From NCBI RefSeq assembly GCF_002214485.1, contig NZ_CP015102.1, positions 1,550,001-1,614,000 of the forward strand: 64,000 nucleotides of DNA. The letters run 5' to 3'. This document shows, in pieces, positions 52,494 to 62,073 of this stretch. The number at the start of each line of letters is the position of its first letter. Position 1 is the first letter of the stretch. Below the pieces are notes generated by a model. That model made no database searches. It saw only the letters and a program-made list of their open reading frames with translations, and had not been told where the DNA came from. Source of the DNA: Thermococcus pacificus. GTDB lineage: Archaea > Methanobacteriota_B > Thermococci > Thermococcales > Thermococcaceae. The position numbers and the translations under genes are program-made.

Positions 52494-53762
52494 ATGAGCT
52501 TGAAAGGCAGGGTTGCAGGCATCAGCGACGACGGTCTCGGCGTACTTGAAGTTAACGGGAGAAGGTTTTACGTCCCGTTCGCCTATCCGGGCGATGTTGT
52601 AGGGGTTAAGGAGGCAAAGCGCCGCTTTGGAAGGAAAATCGCGCGGGATTTTGAGCTGGTCGAGGGATCCCCACTGAGGCAGGGGGCAAGATGTCCCCAC
52701 TTTGGGACCTGTGGTGGCTGCCTCTGGCAGGGGCTGAAGTATAAGGAGCAACTGGGGCTAAAAGCGGAGATTTTCGAGAGAATAACAGGAATAGATGCCG
52801 AGATAAGGGGCTCACCCAGAATCTGGGGCTTCCGCAACGTGAGCAACTTCATAGTCACAGTGAGTGGAATCGGCCTTAAGGAGTACGGGAATCCTTTGGG
52901 CGTTGCCGACCTGAGAGAGTGCCCCGTCTTCTCGAAGAGAACGCCGGAATACCTCCACTCTCTCCGCGAATTCCTTAATGAAACCCGCCTCAAGCCCTGG
53001 GATTTGAGGGAGAAAACCGGAGAAGTTCACTACCTCCAGGTGAGGGAGGGCAAGTTCACAGGCGAGGTCATGGTGAACCTCATTGCCCACATGAAACCTC
53101 TGGGTGGTGTCATAGAAGCTTTCAAAGGATATTTCTCCTTCGCGGACTCACTCTACTGGAGCCTGAAAACCGATACAAGGGACGACCCTCGCGGTGAAGC
53201 GGAGCTTATAGCGGGAGAACCCTACATACACGAGCGTATTGAGGACGTCGTCTACCTGATACACCCCAACAGCTTCTTCCAGACGAACAGCTACGCTCTG
53301 CCGCTTCTCCTTAAGGCCGTTGAAGGCTTCACGGACGGAGAGAAGGTTCTCGACCTCTACTCCGGCGTCGGCACCTTTGGGGTGTGGCTGGCTAAGAAAG
53401 GGTTCAAGGTTGAGGGCGTTGAGCTGAATCCCTTCGCGGTGGAGATGGCAAACAAAAACGCCGAGCTCAACGGTGTTGATGCCACCTTTAGGGTTGGAAG
53501 GGCTGAAGAGACGCCAATAGGGGACTACGACACCGTAATCGTTGACCCGCCGAGAAAGGGGCTGAAGGATGCGGCCGATTTGCTCGTGAAAGGCGGCGTT
53601 GAGAAAATCGTTTACGTCTCCTGCAATCCTAAAGCGTTCAGGCTCGACTACAAGAAGCATTTGAAGAATGCATACCGCGTTGAAAACGCCGTTCTTATCG
53701 ATATGTTTCCGCACACGCCGCACGTGGAGGCTGTTGTGGAGTTGAAAAAGAAAGGGGGTTAA
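52494..53762 (+). CDS. RNA (uracil-5)-methyltransferase, TrmA/RlmD-like
   Basis: 422 residues. N-terminal TRAM-like domain (KGRVAGISDDGLGVLEV), an Fe-S cluster motif built from CPHFGTCGGCLWQ and a later cysteine (ECPVF), and a SAM domain: DLYSGVGTFGVWLAKKG, the catalytic-site VDPPRKGL and catalytic Cys in VSCNPKAF. Pyrococcus has paralogues for tRNA U54 and 23S rRNA; which this is cannot be decided. A TATA-like TTCTTAAAAACC lies about 25 nt before the ATG, so it is probably leaderless. Convergent with the aIF5B gene, whose stop it overlaps. Confidence 0.9.
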   Translation: MSLKGRVAGISDDGLGVLEVNGRRFYVPFAYPGDVVGVKEAKRRFGRKIARDFELVEGSPLRQGARCPHFGTCGGCLWQGLKYKEQLGLKAEIFERITGIDAEIRGSPRIWGFRNVSNFIVTVSGIGLKEYGNPLGVADLRECPVFSKRTPEYLHSLREFLNETRLKPWDLREKTGEVHYLQVREGKFTGEVMVNLIAHMKPLGGVIEAFKGYFSFADSLYWSLKTDTRDDPRGEAELIAGEPYIHERIEDVVYLIHPNSFFQTNSYALPLLLKAVEGFTDGEKVLDLYSGVGTFGVWLAKKGFKVEGVELNPFAVEMANKNAELNGVDATFRVGRAEETPIGDYDTVIVDPPRKGLKDAADLLVKGGVEKIVYVSCNPKAFRLDYKKHLKNAYRVENAVLIDMFPHTPHVEAVVELKKKGG

Positions 53763-55555
53763 ACCGCCTTCCAGAACGGATCCTGCTGGGCCTTCACCTT
53801 CGCCGTCATTTTCAGCGCCTTTATGTCCGTCTCGTCGAGCTCGTTCTTGAGCTGCTTGGCGAGGAGTATGACGTCGTTCTTGCTGAGGTCGACGTAGAGG
53901 GTCTCGCCGGGTTGGATGTGCCTGCCGACTATAGCCCCCTCGATCGCCACTGCAACAGCGTCACCCTTCTTGGCCTCCTGGACGAAGTCGTTCTTGTTCT
54001 TGATGGACTTTATAACTCCTACTTTCTCCCCGTTCTGCTTGATGAGGACGACTCCGGGCCTTATCCTGCCCTCAAGAACCTCAACGCCGACTATAGCCGG
54101 CTTGCTCCTCCTGAAGACGTAGCGTTCATCAGGGTAGAGTCTTATAACGCCCGGGAAGGTCACGTTCTTGAGGAGCTCGCGCTTCTTCTTCTCCTCTTGC
54201 TCCGTGACCCAAGCCTCGTAGTCCTCGATGAGCTTGTAGATGATGTTGCCCACGAAGATGGGGACGCCCTTGGCCTTCGCTACTTCCTCGGCGTCTTCGT
54301 TCACCTTAACGTTGAAGCCGAGGACGACACCATACTTTTCGTCCTCTTCTTTGACGCTTAAGGCCTCCATCACGTCGGTCTTGCTGATGTTCCCGACGTC
54401 GGCCTTCCTTATCGGGATGTTCTTCTCGCTTAGCTCCTTGCTCAAAGCCTCCAGAGAGCCGAGGGTGTCGGCCTTCACTATGACGCCTACCTTTCCGGTG
54501 TTTATGACGACACTCTGTATCTGGCTAAGGATTTCTTCTTTGGCTTTCTCGATTTCTTCCTCGGAGCGGGCGGCAATGACCGGTGAACCGGCTAACGCTT
54601 CCTCAAGGCCGGGGGCGGCTATCTTTATACCTGCCGCTGCCACAACTTCGTCGACCTGATCGAAGCGGAAGCGCGGGTCTCTAATCTCGTCGAGGGGCTT
54701 GGGCTTGAGCAGGGCGCGAATTTTGGTAACTATCGCCTTGTCCTTTCCGCCAACCACTATCGTGTCGTCCTTTCTGAGTGTTCCATCGTAGACGATGACG
54801 TCTATCGTGGTTCCAAGGCCAAGTTCTTCCCTAACTTCAAGGATGGTGCCCCTTGCTGGTCCCTCGACCTCTATCTTCAGCTGCTCCTCGAGGTACTTCT
54901 GGCTCAATCCGGCGATGAGAACGAGCAGCTCGGGAACGCCTATTCCGTATTTGGCGGAAATCGGGACTATCGCAAGCTCGCGCGTGAAGTTCTGAACCCT
55001 ATCAAACCTGTTCGCCTGGAAGCCCATCTCGTAGAACTTCCCTATCAGCTCCCAGAGCTTGGTTTCTAACTCCTGCTGTGCCCTCGGGTCCTGCTTTTTG
55101 ATGTTCACCAAAAACGGTTCGTCCTCCTCGACCTTCCAGCCCTTTATCCTGTCTATCTTGTTGGCGGCGACGATGAAGGGCGTCCTGTTCTTCCTGAGTA
55201 TCTCGATGCTCTCTATCGTCTGCGGCTGGAAGCCCTCGTTGATGTCCACTATGAGGACGGCCAGGTCCGCTAAACTTCCTCCGCGGGCGCGCAGGCTCGT
55301 GAAGGCCTCGTGGCCGGGTGTGTCGATGAAGAGCAGTCCCGGGAGCTTTATCTCACCCTTCCAGAGCTTGATGAGCGGGCCCGCTAAGGTTCTAACGGTC
55401 TCTATCGGAACCTCCGTCGCACCGATGTGCTGCGTTATTCCACCGGCCTCTTTGGCCGCAACCTTCGTGCGCCTTATCCTGTCAAGCAGGGTCGTCTTTC
55501 CATGGTCAACGTGACCGAGAACCGCGATGATGGGCTGTCTAATCTTCTTCGTCAT
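53759..55555 (-). CDS. infB: translation initiation factor aIF5B
   Basis: 598 residues. GTPase motifs G1 GHVDHGKTT near 14-22, DTPGHEAF (G3) and NKIDRIKG (G4), followed by beta barrels and the C-terminal domain ([13 protein letters not shown]). Joins ribosomal subunits and positions initiator tRNA. No intein in the P-loop or elsewhere, unlike some Thermococcales. The ATG at 55555, five bases after GGTGA, is chosen over the GTG at 55564. Confidence 0.96.
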   Translation of the reverse strand: MTKKIRQPIIAVLGHVDHGKTTLLDRIRRTKVAAKEAGGITQHIGATEVPIETVRTLAGPLIKLWKGEIKLPGLLFIDTPGHEAFTSLRARGGSLADLAVLIVDINEGFQPQTIESIEILRKNRTPFIVAANKIDRIKGWKVEEDEPFLVNIKKQDPRAQQELETKLWELIGKFYEMGFQANRFDRVQNFTRELAIVPISAKYGIGVPELLVLIAGLSQKYLEEQLKIEVEGPARGTILEVREELGLGTTIDVIVYDGTLRKDDTIVVGGKDKAIVTKIRALLKPKPLDEIRDPRFRFDQVDEVVAAAGIKIAAPGLEEALAGSPVIAARSEEEIEKAKEEILSQIQSVVINTGKVGVIVKADTLGSLEALSKELSEKNIPIRKADVGNISKTDVMEALSVKEEDEKYGVVLGFNVKVNEDAEEVAKAKGVPIFVGNIIYKLIEDYEAWVTEQEEKKKRELLKNVTFPGVIRLYPDERYVFRRSKPAIVGVEVLEGRIRPGVVLIKQNGEKVGVIKSIKNKNDFVQEAKKGDAVAVAIEGAIVGRHIQPGETLYVDLSKNDVILLAKQLKNELDETDIKALKMTAKVKAQQDPFWKAV

Positions 55556-55648
55556 TTCCCTCACCTCTGACCCTAACTCCTTTGAGTGCTTTTAAAGGGT
55601 TCGGCGCAAAAATTAAAAGTCCCCATAGTAATTCCGCTCGGTGGTTGG

Positions 55649-55939
55649 ATGATAGGGTTCGTCATCGGCACGGTTCTTGGAATAGCGGCAGCTTTAATCT
55701 ACGGCAGGTTCAAAGGGAAAGCCGGAGAGCTGACGATGGCCGCGATGGGGATTCCGTTGTTTACCTACCTGGCCGCTATGGGGTTCTACAGTGGTTGGGA
55801 CTTTGCCGGGGGTTCCGTCTTTTTTAGCACCCCTCTCGGGAACTTCACGCCGAACGAGCTGATAGGTCTTGAGACGTTTCTCGCCACCCTCGTTGCATTC
55901 ACATACGTCTGGTTCGCTCCAAGAATGCCCTCACGATAG
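55649..55939 (+). CDS. small membrane protein
   Basis: 96 residues with three hydrophobic segments (about 3-20, 31-48, 66-90). ATG with CGGTGG upstream; the longer frame to 55586 is not supported by a site. Overlaps nothing and is followed after 8 bp by another membrane protein gene on the same strand. Function unknown. Confidence 0.7.
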   Translation: MIGFVIGTVLGIAAALIYGRFKGKAGELTMAAMGIPLFTYLAAMGFYSGWDFAGGSVFFSTPLGNFTPNELIGLETFLATLVAFTYVWFAPRMPSR

Positions 55940-55947
55940 ACGGACTG

Positions 55948-56535
55948 ATGGGAACTTCTCTTTCGGTGAACTACGCCCTAATGGCCGGAGCTGGACTAGC
56001 CGCGAGTGGGGGTCTGCTTCCCTTTCTTCTCAGCCTCGCCCTCGTCGCGGGTTTCAACTTCCTATCCTCGAGGGACCCGATGAGGGCACTCAAGGCCGTC
56101 CCCTGCGGAGAAACCCTGAGAACTCTGGTCAATGGCAGAGAAATAGACTGCCTGACGGACAACGTGAGCTATGGGGGTTACAGGGGCAGAAACACTCTGG
56201 TTGTCGGTGGGAAATTCGTTAAAGAGTTTCCGCGCTGGAGGGAGGTCGTTGAGTGCCTCCTGAGAGTCCCATATAGTGAAACACCGCAGAAAATCCTCGG
56301 TTACAGTTCCTCGTTCCTTATGGTTGCCGTGGGGTTTGTCCTTCCTCCAGGCCTCTTCGCTATCGCGGTGTTGTATGCTCTTGCCTTTGTCATGATGATG
56401 GGAGTTGCGGCGTATCTTGTTAGAAGAACAAAGAAGCACATTCCGGAGGACTGCAAGGAAGTGATGAAAGAGTACGCGGAGTTCTACAGAAAGAAGGCAA
56501 AGGAGAGGGATAAAAGGTCGATTGTAATAGACTAG
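55948..56535 (+). CDS. membrane protein of unknown function
   Basis: 195 residues. Hydrophobic segments at about 8-38 ([26 protein letters not shown]) and two near 123-160; between them a soluble stretch with two cysteines (VPCGETL, IDCLTD) and a charged C-terminal tail ([14 protein letters not shown]). Same strand as the preceding small membrane protein and probably cotranscribed. Its stop overlaps the ndk stop by 4 nt. No family recognised. Confidence 0.75.
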   Translation: MGTSLSVNYALMAGAGLAASGGLLPFLLSLALVAGFNFLSSRDPMRALKAVPCGETLRTLVNGREIDCLTDNVSYGGYRGRNTLVVGGKFVKEFPRWREVVECLLRVPYSETPQKILGYSSSFLMVAVGFVLPPGLFAIAVLYALAFVMMMGVAAYLVRRTKKHIPEDCKEVMKEYAEFYRKKAKERDKRSIVID

Positions 56536-57056
56536 CGCTCCAGGCAGTCCGTGCTGTCTAGGTATTCTTTCTTTGTCCTTGCATGGGTGTGATAGAACCA
56601 GTCAGCGGCCTTGCAGTATTCGAAAAGCTCCTCCGGCTTGAAGTAGAGGTTTATCTCCCTCTCCGCGCTTTCAGGGCTGTCCGAAGCGTGGATGACGTTG
56701 TAGATTGCATCGCCGACGTCGAGGCCGTAGTCCCCCCTTATGCTCCCCGGCTCGGCGTCCTTCGGGTCTGTTGCTCCCGCCATCTTCCTGACGACGCTTA
56801 TAGCGTATCTGCCCTCGACGACCATGACGACGCTCGGGGCCTTGGTTATGTAGTCGATGAGAGGCTCGAAGAAGGGCTTGCCCTTGTGCTCCTCATAGTG
56901 CTTCTCGGCAAGCTCTCTGTCAATCCACATCATCTTCATTCCGACTATTTTGAGGCCTCTCTTCTCAAAGCGAGATATAATTTCGCCCATTAGGCCCCTA
57001 ACGACTGCGTCCGGCTTCAGAATAACGAGGGTTCTTTCAATCTGTTTGTCGGCCAT
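56532..57056 (-). CDS. ndk: nucleoside diphosphate kinase
   Basis: 174 residues. Typical [18 protein letters not shown] near 8-26, [16 protein letters not shown], and the catalytic-histidine region [16 protein letters not shown]. It balances NTP pools by phosphate transfer. A C-terminal extension ([19 protein letters not shown]) is slightly longer than in bacteria, as usual in Thermococcales. The ATG of MADKQIER is chosen; an upstream frame is not supported. First of a run of minus-strand translation genes. Confidence 0.95.
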   Translation of the reverse strand: MADKQIERTLVILKPDAVVRGLMGEIISRFEKRGLKIVGMKMMWIDRELAEKHYEEHKGKPFFEPLIDYITKAPSVVMVVEGRYAISVVRKMAGATDPKDAEPGSIRGDYGLDVGDAIYNVIHASDSPESAEREINLYFKPEELFEYCKAADWFYHTHARTKKEYLDSTDCLER

Positions 57057-57160
57057 CGGCAACACCGGGGGTAATTGGGTTGTAGTGTTAATAGGCTTTT
57101 TGGAAATCAACCCTAAGAAGGTTCACCAGAAACGCCGGAAACAGGGAGAAAAGAAGGAAA

Positions 57161-57364
57161 TCACTTCCTCTTGGCCCTCTGGAGGCGGGCCTCCTCGAAG
57201 GCCTTGGTCCACTTGAGCTTCCTGGGGTTCCTGCCCATGAAGTAGAGCTTCTCGCACTTGCTGGAGCAGAAGAACATGACTCTGCCGTCGTTCCTGACGA
57301 ACATCTTGCCCGTTCCCGGCTCGAATTCCTTTCCACAGTAGGAGCAGACGTTCCAGCGGGCCAT
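57161..57364 (-). CDS. rpl24e: 50S ribosomal protein L24e
   Basis: 67 residues with the four-cysteine zinc finger: [15 protein letters not shown] and [13 protein letters not shown], followed by the basic tail. Lies 2 bp downstream of rps28e in the same transcript. Confidence 0.96.
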   Translation of the reverse strand: MARWNVCSYCGKEFEPGTGKMFVRNDGRVMFFCSSKCEKLYFMGRNPRKLKWTKAFEEARLQRAKRK

Positions 57365-57366
57365 CT

Positions 57367-57579
57367 TTACCTCCTCCTCTTGATTTCTCTGGCCTCACGC
57401 TCGGTCTCTCTGAGTATGACTATGTCGCCGACGCGGACCGGGCCCTTTATGTTCCTTCTTATAACCCTGCCCTTGTCGCGGCCCTCAAGGACCCTAACCT
57501 TGACCTGAGTAACGCCACCGGTGACGCCGGTCCTTCCAACGATCTCTATTACCTCAGCTGGGAAGCCTTCGTCGCTCAT
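57367..57579 (-). CDS. rps28e: 30S ribosomal protein S28e
   Basis: 70 residues: [23 protein letters not shown] and the terminal [15 protein letters not shown] are diagnostic. Ribosomal OB-fold protein. 80 bp upstream lies rpl7ae; the L7Ae-S28e-L24e-Ndk order is conserved in Euryarchaea. Confidence 0.97.
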   Translation of the reverse strand: MSDEGFPAEVIEIVGRTGVTGGVTQVKVRVLEGRDKGRVIRRNIKGPVRVGDIVILRETEREAREIKRRR

Positions 57580-57659
57580 ATCTCACACCCCTAAATTCAA
57601 AACTCTCAACGCAGAGATCACCTTAAACCTTTCCGTGAGCATAAGGAAGGAAAAGGAGC

Positions 57660-58031
57660 TCACTTCATGAGCTCCCTGACCTTCGTGGCGATGTCCTCAA
57701 CGAGCTCGCGGGCCTTGCCGGGCTCAACTATGGCAACGCTGGCAGAGGGAACCTCAAGCCCGGCGGCGGCACCGAGCTCCTTCTTGCTCGGGACGTATAT
57801 GTACGGTATCTCCTTCTCCTCGCACAGCGGCGGGAGGTGGGCAACTATCTCCTCAGGGTCGACATCCTCAGCGATGACAACGAGCTTGGCCTGGCCCCTC
57901 TCAACGGCCTTGGTCGTCTCGTTGGTACCCTTCCTTATTCTTCCGGTGTCGCGAGCGAGCTCAACGGCCTCAAGGGCCTTCTCAGCAAGCTCCTGCGGAA
58001 CCTCAAACTTGACGTAGCTTGGCTTAGCCAT
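57660..58031 (-). CDS. rpl7ae: 50S ribosomal protein L7Ae
   Basis: 123 residues: [38 protein letters not shown] (the kink-turn-binding NETTK/RG motif), [14 protein letters not shown], and [10 protein letters not shown]. Binds kink-turns in 23S rRNA, C/D and H/ACA guide RNAs and RNase P. A TATA-like CCTTTTAAAGCC (about 58091-58102) lies about 60 nt upstream. A likely C/D box sRNA lies just before that promoter. Confidence 0.97.
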   Translation of the reverse strand: MAKPSYVKFEVPQELAEKALEAVELARDTGRIRKGTNETTKAVERGQAKLVVIAEDVDPEEIVAHLPPLCEEKEIPYIYVPSKKELGAAAGLEVPSASVAIVEPGKARELVEDIATKVRELMK

Positions 58032-58107
58032 CCTTCATCCCTCCGGAATCCTCATCGTTCATCGAGTTTAGCATGCTCGATTCCGGGGGAGGCTTTAAAA
58101 GGATTTC

Positions 58108-58182
58108 GATATCAGCAGCGGCCAAGCTCGTCATTCCCAGCGGGTCAGCGGGATAAAAGAAGGAAAACCTCATCATCTTGCC
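58108..58182 (-). ncRNA. candidate C/D box guide RNA
   Basis: On the minus strand a box C ATGATGA (58176-58170) is followed by D' CTGA (58148-58145), then after 10 nt a C'-like ATGACGA (58134-58128), exactly 12 nt of guide (GCTTGGCCGCTG) and box D CTGA (58115-58112). The C'-12-D spacing is that of an archaeal methylation guide. The first guide region is longer than normal (21 nt). It lies between the stop of the zinc-finger gene (58199) and the L7Ae promoter. The target of the second guide would be the complement CAGCGGCCAAGC, which I could not place in rRNA by eye. Confidence 0.5.
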
Positions 58183-58198
58183 GGTTCGGATTCTGACG

Positions 58199-58813
58199 CT
58201 ACTTAGACTCCTTCGCGTAGCCGCGGTAGATTTCAAGGCTTCTCTTAGCTCTAGCGCGCGGTATCTGGTGGCCCATTATAGCGACAATCTCATCGGCCTT
58301 CGCCTTGCCGTGGTGGAGCATCTTTCTCTCCGTCTTTATCTTCTCGACCTTGAAGGTGTAGCCGCCGACTTCAAGAACCTCGCCGACGACGAACTCTTCA
58401 TCCCTCGGAACCTTGACCTTGAAGGCCTGCGTGAGGCCCTTCGGGAGGTAGATGGAGACCTTGATGACCTTTGGATAGGTCAGACTCTCGCCCCAGAGTG
58501 TTTTAATCTCCCCTATCCTGGCCTTCTCGACGCGTTTGTCACCTTCAAGCTCTATGCCCGTTATCCTGACTTCGTCATCCTCAGTCTCAACTATGTCGCC
58601 GACTCTGATTTCTTCCCCTTCAGGAAGTTCCACCTCGCTCTTGAAGCTCCTCTCGTGCTTGCTGACTATGAGCGGAACCTTGACGAACTTTGGCAGCGTA
58701 ACGTGCCAGACGTTCCCGCACTCGTTGCACTTGAGGGTAAGCTCCCTCCCCCTCTCCTTGATGACCTCAACATCATCGCTCCCGCACTCGGGACACACAA
58801 AATACTCCTCCAT
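58199..58813 (-). CDS. HVO_0476-family zinc-finger protein
   Basis: 204 residues: a zinc ribbon CPECGSDDVEV and CNECGNVW at the N-terminus, then a conserved beta-rich domain (GEEIRVGDIVETEDDEVRITGIEL, KVIKVSIYLPKGL, MLHHGKAKADEIVAIMGHQIPR). The family is archaeal and uncharacterised; a role in RNA or translation is suggested by its neighbours. ATG with GGTGAT four bases upstream. Confidence 0.85.
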   Translation of the reverse strand: MEEYFVCPECGSDDVEVIKERGRELTLKCNECGNVWHVTLPKFVKVPLIVSKHERSFKSEVELPEGEEIRVGDIVETEDDEVRITGIELEGDKRVEKARIGEIKTLWGESLTYPKVIKVSIYLPKGLTQAFKVKVPRDEEFVVGEVLEVGGYTFKVEKIKTERKMLHHGKAKADEIVAIMGHQIPRARAKRSLEIYRGYAKESK

Positions 58814-59108
58814 TTTCATCACCACCCGCGCTTAGGAAAGAAGGTTTAAAAAAGGTACTGGGTCGGGCTCACATCATGCCAGTTCCGTACTTCATCATCT
58901 TGTCGACGAGCTTTCTGCCATCCCTCATCAGGTCAACGACCTTCCTTATCATCACCCTCTCTCCACTTAACGCCGGTCGAACCTTTCCATGTTGACTGAA
59001 CGACCGCCTTAACCCTCCCCGTGCCATTGGCACTCTGATCCATCTTCACATACTCATTTCTTCGATGTGTGCCTCTCCACCGTATCATATTTTATATTTA
59101 TATAATGA
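58814..59108. other. intergenic region with two short ORFs of uncertain status
   Basis: On the minus strand a TATA-like AAATATAAAATATG (about 59084-59097) precedes a 36-codon ORF (59043-58933, MDQSANGTGRVKAVV) and, overlapping it, a 27-codon ORF (58952-58869, MIRKVVDLMRDGRKLVDKMM) with GGTG directly before its ATG. One frameshift would merge parts of them. Neither matches a known family; they could be a real microprotein or a decayed gene. Confidence 0.35.
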
Positions 59109-60074
59109 TTAAGTCTCCCTCGTGGCCAGCTCCACCCTGTAAGTCCTCCCCTCCTTGACGCGCACTATAAGGCCCTTCTCCTCCATCTCGCGGAGGAGTA
59201 TGCTGACCTTGGCCTTTGAAACTCCCAGCTTCTCGGCCAGCTCGCTCTGAAGAACAGGACCCTCCTTCAGGATGGCCAGCACCTTCTCCTCGTCGGTTCT
59301 GAGATGGGTGAGCTCCCCACTCCTCTTTCTCTCGCGGTAGAGGATGTAACCGTAAACTGTGCCGCCGCCGATTACAAGGCCTGCCATGAAAAGCCCCGCA
59401 TAGAAGAGCGGTGACGGCTGTTTCGGTGGCGTTATCTCGCCCGAAAAGCCGACTATGAAGTAGAACTCCTCGCCGGCGCGGACGTTTTGCCTGTCCCACT
59501 CAAGAAGGAGCCTTGTCGTCGAGCTTTCCACCCTGTCCGGGGAGGGGATTATGGGCGAGAGAACGGCGTAGCCCTTCGGAACGACAAGCTGGACGTGGAG
59601 AAGGCCGACCGGCTGGCTGAACTTAACGTAGTAGGTGAATTGCTGCTTTCCATCAGTCTCGGTTATCATTCCCCGCGTCCTGAAGGTCAGGCGTATCTTT
59701 GCGCTCTCGCCGGGTCTGAGCAGGGGGAAGTTCATATAGACCGCATTCGTCCCGCCTAGAACATCCCCAACGGTAACGTTTACCGGAACCGTCGTGTTGC
59801 CGCGTTCCATAACCGCCTTCGGGTTCTCGACGGGGTAATCGGTGTATATCACGTACCGGGTCAGGTTGACCCGGGATGTCAGGTCCATCTCAACCGTTTC
59901 CCGTATGTTATCGGGGGTTATGACGTCAAAATAAACTGCGTAGGCGTTTATCTCATAATCGTAGGCCTGGGCGTGAACCATGGGCAGGAAAAGGCTCAAA
60001 AGGAGGAAGGGGAGGACTAACCCGATTAAAGCTGGCTTCCTTCCTCGGGGTTCTTTATTTTCAACAGCGGACAT
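59109..60074 (-). CDS. membrane-anchored winged-helix protein with extracellular beta domain
   Basis: 321 residues. Signal or anchor segment at about 17-36 (LVLPFLLLSLFLPMVHAQ), an extracellular beta-rich domain with several N-x-T/S sites (VNLTRY, NTTVPVNVTVG), a second membrane segment near 223-245 (AGLFMAGLVIGGGTVYGY), then a cytoplasmic MarR/TrmB-like winged helix (VLQSELAEKLGVSKAKVSILLREMEEKGLIV). It is thus a candidate one-component transmembrane sensor. It overlaps the end of the upstream PAPS-reductase-like gene by 49 nt. Confidence 0.85.
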   Translation of the reverse strand: MSAVENKEPRGRKPALIGLVLPFLLLSLFLPMVHAQAYDYEINAYAVYFDVITPDNIRETVEMDLTSRVNLTRYVIYTDYPVENPKAVMERGNTTVPVNVTVGDVLGGTNAVYMNFPLLRPGESAKIRLTFRTRGMITETDGKQQFTYYVKFSQPVGLLHVQLVVPKGYAVLSPIIPSPDRVESSTTRLLLEWDRQNVRAGEEFYFIVGFSGEITPPKQPSPLFYAGLFMAGLVIGGGTVYGYILYRERKRSGELTHLRTDEEKVLAILKEGPVLQSELAEKLGVSKAKVSILLREMEEKGLIVRVKEGRTYRVELATRET

Positions 60075-61921
60075 ACGTCCATACACTCCCTACAGTGGGT
60101 GCAGAGGTCGTAGTTCACCACTATCTTCTTGCTCCTCGGGTCTATGCTGAGCGCCCCCTCGGGACACTTGCCGACGCAGACGCCGCATCCAACGCACTCG
60201 TAGGCGCGCTTGACGAGGTGATAAGCCTGCACTCCCTCGTTGAAGTCCTCGGCATAAGCCCCATCCTCTCTAAAGACAACGTCGCCCGCTCTTATGTAGT
60301 TTTCGCCCTCCTCGACCTCCCCGAGTATCGGCGCGACCTCGCGGATCCTGTTGAGGTTGACAACCGTGTTGAAGCGGACTATGAAGGTGCCGTCTTCTGT
60401 TTCTTCCATTGAGTACTTAACCGGCTCCCAGGAGCGCTCCTCCGGGACTTCGACGCCGAGTTCTCTTGCAATGGCTTTCTCACCCTTGCTGAGCTTCTTC
60501 CAGCGCCAGAAGCCGTAGGTTATCCACTCGTCCGGCATGTTGAAGCGTTTTTGCCAGCGTTTAAGCTCACTCTCCCACTTCGCCCACAGTTCGGGCTTCT
60601 CCTCCTTCAGCGTGTAAATCTCAGCAAGGGAAGCGCTGGGGCAGAGGAAGCAACCTATCCTATCCAGGCGGTCCTCGTAGAGCGGGTTGTACTTCAGTTT
60701 CCTGGAGAATATGTAGAGCCATACCTCCAATGCGCGCCAGTGGAATATCGGCGATGCCCCGGTCTCGTTCGGCACCCAGGGGTTCCTCCACACGCGGGGC
60801 TGTTTAAAGCGCTTTATGCTCTCGTACTTCCTCTGACCGACAAACATGAGAACTCCCTGCGGGTAGTTCTCCTTTATCGCCATCGTTATCGGGCCGAGCT
60901 TCGTGACCTTACAGCACCAGCGGTAGTCCCTCCCAGGCGGAGAGAAGACGTGTATGGCCCTCCAGAAGGCGTCGCCGGCGTCAGCGGCGATGAACTTTAT
61001 CCCCTTCGGCTCAAGCTCCTTCTTCAGCTCCTCGACGTATTCAAGCGTCTCGGGGAACTCTATGCCAGTGTTGTTGAAGAAGACGGTGAAGCCATCTTCG
61101 CTAAACTCTTCAAGCGCCAGTCCGAGGACGGCTAAGCTGTCCTTCCCGCCGGAGAACGCCACCGCCACCGGAAGGTCCGAATACCTGTTCGCGGTCTTCC
61201 TCATGAAGCGCCTCGCTTCTTCAACCTTCTTCTCCAGCTCGATGCTGTTGGCGCGGAGGACGTCCTCCATAGTTGCTTTCTTCCCCTCGCGGTAGTTGAC
61301 CGACTTCTGGCGCCTAACCTTCACTCCGGTGCCGCGCTCCTTGTTGGCCAGCCCCTCGTAGTCCTTCTTTGCTATGCCCGTCGCGATGACCTCACAGTCC
61401 TCCGATATTAAAATGACGTCGTCTCCCCGCCTTATGCTCGGCTCGGCCTCGGTTATCCCAACCGGGAGGAGGTTGGAGCCGCTGAGGATGGGTTCAACCG
61501 CGCCCCTATCGACGATTATCCACTTTTTCATATTCTTACCAAAGCGCTTCCAGAGGGCAATTGCTCCCTCGACCTTGAGGCCTGGCTTCCACCTCAGCTC
61601 GAGCGGGTCGAAGCGGATCCAGCCGAAGACGTAGCCGTCGAGGATTATCTCGTAGACGTCATCCTCACCGGGGGTTTTGCTTAGGAGGACTATCTTGCCG
61701 TCAAAGAGCTCGCCGACGTCGACGCCGTAGTGCTCTTTGAAGACGGAACGGATGAACTCTATGTCCTTTTCAAAGGCAAAGCGCAGGTCGCCCGGTGGAG
61801 TTATATCGAGCCTGAAGAGGGCTTCCTTTCCATGAACGGCACAGCTATCGCCGATGAGCGGGACGTTACACTCCTCGCACCAGTTGATGTAAGCCTTACC
61901 GAGGAAGACAGGCCTTCCCAT
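60026..61921 (-). CDS. PAPS-reductase-like protein with zinc, PUA and ferredoxin domains
   Basis: 631 residues. N-terminal zinc motif (WCEECNVPLIGDSCAVHG), an alpha/beta region, a PUA domain near 160-200 (IRRGDDVILISEDCEVIATGIA), the PP-loop SGGKDS of the PAPS reductase family near 255-260 with WCCKVTKLGP, GCFLCPSASL, and a C-terminal 2[4Fe-4S] ferredoxin: CVGCGVCVGKCPEGA and CTHCRECMDVCP. Likely activates a substrate as adenylate, perhaps for sulfur or thiolation chemistry on RNA given the PUA domain. ATG 61921 with GGTGA five bases upstream. Confidence 0.9.
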   Translation of the reverse strand: MGRPVFLGKAYINWCEECNVPLIGDSCAVHGKEALFRLDITPPGDLRFAFEKDIEFIRSVFKEHYGVDVGELFDGKIVLLSKTPGEDDVYEIILDGYVFGWIRFDPLELRWKPGLKVEGAIALWKRFGKNMKKWIIVDRGAVEPILSGSNLLPVGITEAEPSIRRGDDVILISEDCEVIATGIAKKDYEGLANKERGTGVKVRRQKSVNYREGKKATMEDVLRANSIELEKKVEEARRFMRKTANRYSDLPVAVAFSGGKDSLAVLGLALEEFSEDGFTVFFNNTGIEFPETLEYVEELKKELEPKGIKFIAADAGDAFWRAIHVFSPPGRDYRWCCKVTKLGPITMAIKENYPQGVLMFVGQRKYESIKRFKQPRVWRNPWVPNETGASPIFHWRALEVWLYIFSRKLKYNPLYEDRLDRIGCFLCPSASLAEIYTLKEEKPELWAKWESELKRWQKRFNMPDEWITYGFWRWKKLSKGEKAIARELGVEVPEERSWEPVKYSMEETEDGTFIVRFNTVVNLNRIREVAPILGEVEEGENYIRAGDVVFREDGAYAEDFNEGVQAYHLVKRAYECVGCGVCVGKCPEGALSIDPRSKKIVVNYDLCTHCRECMDVCPLLKIKNPEEGSQL

Positions 61922-62073
61922 TTCTCTCACCCGAGGCGAGAAGGGGGTGAGGGTTTATAAGGTAATAGGACGACTGGAATTCTCCTCCCCCGGTATTGTC
62001 CAACTTTTTTTCGAGGAAATGTTTATAAGGAAAAATATTAACAGGACATGAAAATTTCCTGGTGGTGATGGTA

